From: Paenibacillus eucommiae | GTDB taxonomy: Bacteria; Bacillota; Bacilli; Paenibacillales; NBRC-103111 | DNA length: 64,000 bases | Assembly: GCF_017874215.1 (NCBI RefSeq) | Contig: NZ_JAGGLB010000002.1 | Location: 1 to 64,000 of the forward strand | Direction of reading: 5' to 3' | Shown: piece by piece, positions 62,276 to 64,000 of the stretch | Layout of the letters: each line of letters begins with the position of its first letter | Position numbering within the stretch: position 1 is the first letter of the stretch | The notes under the pieces: generated by a model | Databases searched by the model: none | Told to the model about the DNA's origin: nothing | Seen by the model: the letters and a program-made list of their open reading frames with translations, nothing else | Position numbers and translations under genes: made by a program

Positions 62276-62536
62276 ATGTTAAACCTGCTGATTACGATCA
62301 TCATGGCAATTGTCATTGGATCAATTGGGCATGCTATTATAGGCAGCAGTATAGCTGGAGGCATTATAGGCTCGATGATAACCGGTTTTGTGGGAGCATG
62401 GCTTGGTTATATCTTATTGGGAGCATGGGGGCCTGTTATTTTCGGTTTTGCAGTAGTACCTGCCATCATCGGAGCAGCATTGTTCGTGTTTTTACTTGGG
62501 CTTCTTTCGAAGATAATGAGAAAACCCATCACTTAG
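62276..62536 (+). CDS. GlsB/YeaQ/YmgE-type small membrane protein
   Basis: 86 residues, three hydrophobic helices with GSIGHAIIGSSIAGGIIGSM, similar to transglycosylase-associated (GlsB/YeaQ/YmgE) stress proteins. The C-terminal extension (LFVFLLGLLSKIMRK) is longer than in the shortest members. AAGGAG precedes the ATG. It lies 39 bp before a YtxH-type gene on the same strand, so both may form one stress operon. Confidence 0.75.
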   Translation: MLNLLITIIMAIVIGSIGHAIIGSSIAGGIIGSMITGFVGAWLGYILLGAWGPVIFGFAVVPAIIGAALFVFLLGLLSKIMRKPIT

Positions 62537-62575
62537 TGGTATAATGATATTAAACCTATTAAAGGAGTTGTTTTC

Positions 62576-62992
62576 ATGTCGAACGATAATAACAGTGGAG
62601 TTTTAATTGCAGCTATTGTAGGAGGTGCCGCGGGGGCTATCGCAGCCCTCCTGTTGGCCCCTAAATCAGGAAGAGAATTAAGAAGCGATGTATACCAGAC
62701 AGCCTTGGATTTACAAGAAAAAGGAGAAAGGCTGTTTAAAAATGCAATGAAAAAATCAGAGCTTGCCGTTGAAGAGACAGCTGACCTTCTTGACCGGGCG
62801 CACGCCTTGTACGGAGAAGCGATGGAATCCTCTGCCCGGCTGATGGAGCAAATTAAAAATTCCAAAACAGCGGACAAGCTTACCACTTCGCTCAGCGAAG
62901 ACGTACTCTCTGATGATCAGTCCAAAAAGGAAGCTTCCACAGAAGCTCATGATGAGAGCAAAGATGAAAGCAGCAATGAGAAAACCCAATAA
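62576..62992 (+). CDS. YtxH-domain protein
   Basis: 138 residues. N-terminal membrane helix with the YtxH pattern AAIVGGAAGAIAALLLAPKS and GRELR, followed by a helical, charged region and a tail rich in Ser, Glu and Asp. YtxH proteins are general-stress proteins in Bacillus, under SigB control. Here sigB lies 150 bp further on in the opposite direction. AAAGGAG precedes the ATG. Confidence 0.85.
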   Translation: MSNDNNSGVLIAAIVGGAAGAIAALLLAPKSGRELRSDVYQTALDLQEKGERLFKNAMKKSELAVEETADLLDRAHALYGEAMESSARLMEQIKNSKTADKLTTSLSEDVLSDDQSKKEASTEAHDESKDESSNEKTQ

Positions 62993-63017
62993 TTTACTAA
63001 TTCACTAATTCAAAAGA

Positions 63018-63053
63018 CAGACCTGACCAGCAGATGGTTGGGTCTTTTTTTGC
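63018..63053 (+). terminator. Terminator after the YtxH gene
   Basis: AGACCTGACC and GGTTGGGTCT with one mismatched pair around AGCAGAT, followed by TTTTTTTGC. Confidence 0.75.
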
Positions 63054-63082
63054 TTCGCATCCTGCAGTCTGCAAAATAGCAA

Positions 63083-63115
63083 AGAACCGCCAGAATAATT
63101 CTTGACGGTTCTTAG
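63083..63115 (-). terminator. Terminator after sigB
   Basis: Minus strand: AAGAACCGTCA and GGCGGTTCTT around a 10-base loop, followed by TGCT rather than a long U run. Confidence 0.6.
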
Positions 63116-63145
63116 ATTCTTCTATTTTTATTTTAAAAAGTCTAT

Positions 63146-63925
63146 TTAAAAGTCCGGTGATTGACCCTTTTCGGCAAAATAAGAACGCAGTTTATCCAGT
63201 GCTCTCCGCTGCATTCGAGATACACTCATTTGCGATACATTTAACTCATCTGCAATCGCTCTCTGGGAATGGCCCTGAACATAAGCCAGCTCTAATACCT
63301 TTCTTTCGTCATCCTTAATAATCGTTAGGGCTTCCTGCAAATCCAGCTTACTATCCACTTTGCGGTACTCATCCAACGATGTAGCTAGAATATCCCCAAT
63401 CGTTGCGCCATTTTCCTCTTCAGATAACGGTGTATCCAAGGAAACATAATGATAACATTCGCGGCCAGCCAATATTTCTATCGTCTCTTCCTCAGTTAAA
63501 CCTACTTCTTCAGCTATTTCTTCCACCTTGGGAGAACGTTCCAGTCTGGCGGTCAGGTTATCGATAGCATTTTGAAGTTGAAAGCCTTTTTCCTTGATAC
63601 GTCTGGGCACTTGAATATACCAGGACTTATCTCGCAAAAAGTTTTTCATATGACCTATAATACTTTTCATCATGTAAGGCTCAAATTGTACACCTAATGT
63701 GACATCATATTGTTTAAATAGCCGCAGCAGCGACATATGACCAACTTGAACTAAATCCTCATAAAGATCGGGCCGGCTTCTTGAAATCTTTCCGGCTGCC
63801 ATTTTGACCATGGGCTCGTATTTCACAAGCAAGGTAGTAGCAATTTCATTACATTCTGTCTGCTGGTATTCCATAATTAATTCATATACAGATGGAACTT
63901 CTCGCGGTTCAGAGTTTATACTCAT
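63146..63925 (-). CDS. sigB: General-stress sigma factor SigB
   Basis: 259 residues, SigB/SigF/SigG subfamily. Region 2 reads EDLVQVGHMSLLRLFKQYDV, with FEPYMMKSIIGHMKNFLRDK; region 3 has LERSPKVEEIAEEVGLTEEE; region 4 has DDERKVLELAYVQGHSQRAI and ELNVSQMSVSRMQRRAL. The ATG overlaps the stop of the upstream gene by four bases, as in rsbW-sigB. SigF, the forespore member, is separate at 47629. The 259-residue length suits SigB. Confidence 0.9.
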   Translation of the reverse strand: MSINSEPREVPSVYELIMEYQQTECNEIATTLLVKYEPMVKMAAGKISRSRPDLYEDLVQVGHMSLLRLFKQYDVTLGVQFEPYMMKSIIGHMKNFLRDKSWYIQVPRRIKEKGFQLQNAIDNLTARLERSPKVEEIAEEVGLTEEETIEILAGRECYHYVSLDTPLSEEENGATIGDILATSLDEYRKVDSKLDLQEALTIIKDDERKVLELAYVQGHSQRAIADELNVSQMSVSRMQRRALDKLRSYFAEKGQSPDF

Positions 63926-64000
63926 ACCATTTCCTCGCTTTTAATTAGCATCTTTGTTAATATGACCTCGGTTCCGCAGTTAGATTTCACCTCCACTTCA
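63922..64000 (-). CDS. rsbW: Probable anti-sigma factor RsbW, C-terminal end (runs off the right edge)
   Basis: The last 25 residues, ending in TEVILTKMLIKSEEMV and TGA. The stop overlaps the sigB start (ATGA). The open frame reaches the window edge, and the beta-strand-like VEVKSNCGTEVILTK fits the end of a GHKL anti-sigma kinase. Identification rests on this fragment and on the standard rsbW-sigB order. Confidence 0.6.
   Translation of the reverse strand, partial: EVEVKSNCGTEVILTKMLIKSEEMV

Overview
The window is a stretch of low-to-moderate GC Firmicute chromosome, most likely from Paenibacillus or a close relative in the Paenibacillaceae. Three observations point there. Many spore genes are present (spoVIF, ypeB, spmA/spmB, dacB, dacF, spoIIAA-spoIIAB-sigF, spoVAA-spoVAB, ytfJ). 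The order of housekeeping genes is close to a long block of the Bacillus subtilis map (yphF-yphE-gpsA-der-yphB-yphA-fni-rpsA-cmk-ypfB-ypfA-ypeB ... resE-D-C-B-A ... rib ... lysA ... sigF ... deoB-xerD). Small Firmicute families such as YphA, YIEGIA, DUF4227 and DUF2768 are also present. About 85% of genes lie on the minus strand, which suggests replication also runs right to left here. No tRNA, rRNA, CRISPR array or prophage was seen.

Layout. 1-900: a truncated IS110-family transposase entering from the left edge, its upstream non-coding DNA (a possible bridge-RNA region), then a hairpin-repeat locus and an 11-bp tandem repeat. 900-13600: a YphF-like lipoprotein, two different 2Fe-2S ferredoxins around a nucleotidyltransferase-like protein, SpoVIF, glycerolipid genes (gpsA, plsY, plsC), der, the YIEGIA/YphA membrane set, fni, rpsA, cmk and a PilZ protein. 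13700-21800: ypeB, a 52-residue zinc-ribbon protein, prsW, the MecA-type adaptor YpbH, a lipoprotein polysaccharide deacetylase, a CPBP protease, a glutathione peroxidase and a rhodanese. 21890-23860: serA under a T-box leader. 23960-33470: the resABC-resDE cluster, rluB, spmB-spmA and dacB. 33560-39200: an ArsB/NhaD-type transporter, a FadR-type regulator, ytfJ, ytfI and scpA-scpB. 39260-43450: the riboflavin operon ribD-ribE-ribBA-ribH under an FMN riboswitch. 44000-50530: ppiB, lysA, spoVAA-spoVAB, sigF-spoIIAB-spoIIAA and dacF. 50730-60930: nucleoside salvage (pdp, two purine nucleoside phosphorylases, deoB), a CuA-type cupredoxin, a YvyF-like zinc protein, a large hybrid histidine kinase and xerD. 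60990-64000: ald, two small stress-type proteins, sigB and the tail of a probable rsbW.

The least expected signal is a dispersed non-coding repeat family at four loci (about 520-710, 18587-18790, 35318-35460, 53572-53660). All four lie in the same orientation, roughly 17-18 kb apart. Each carries short hairpins with arms TTAACGATG and CATCGTTAA around a five-base A or T loop, joined by conserved spacers. Two loci are embedded in a larger composite element with a second, long hairpin. I do not recognise this family.
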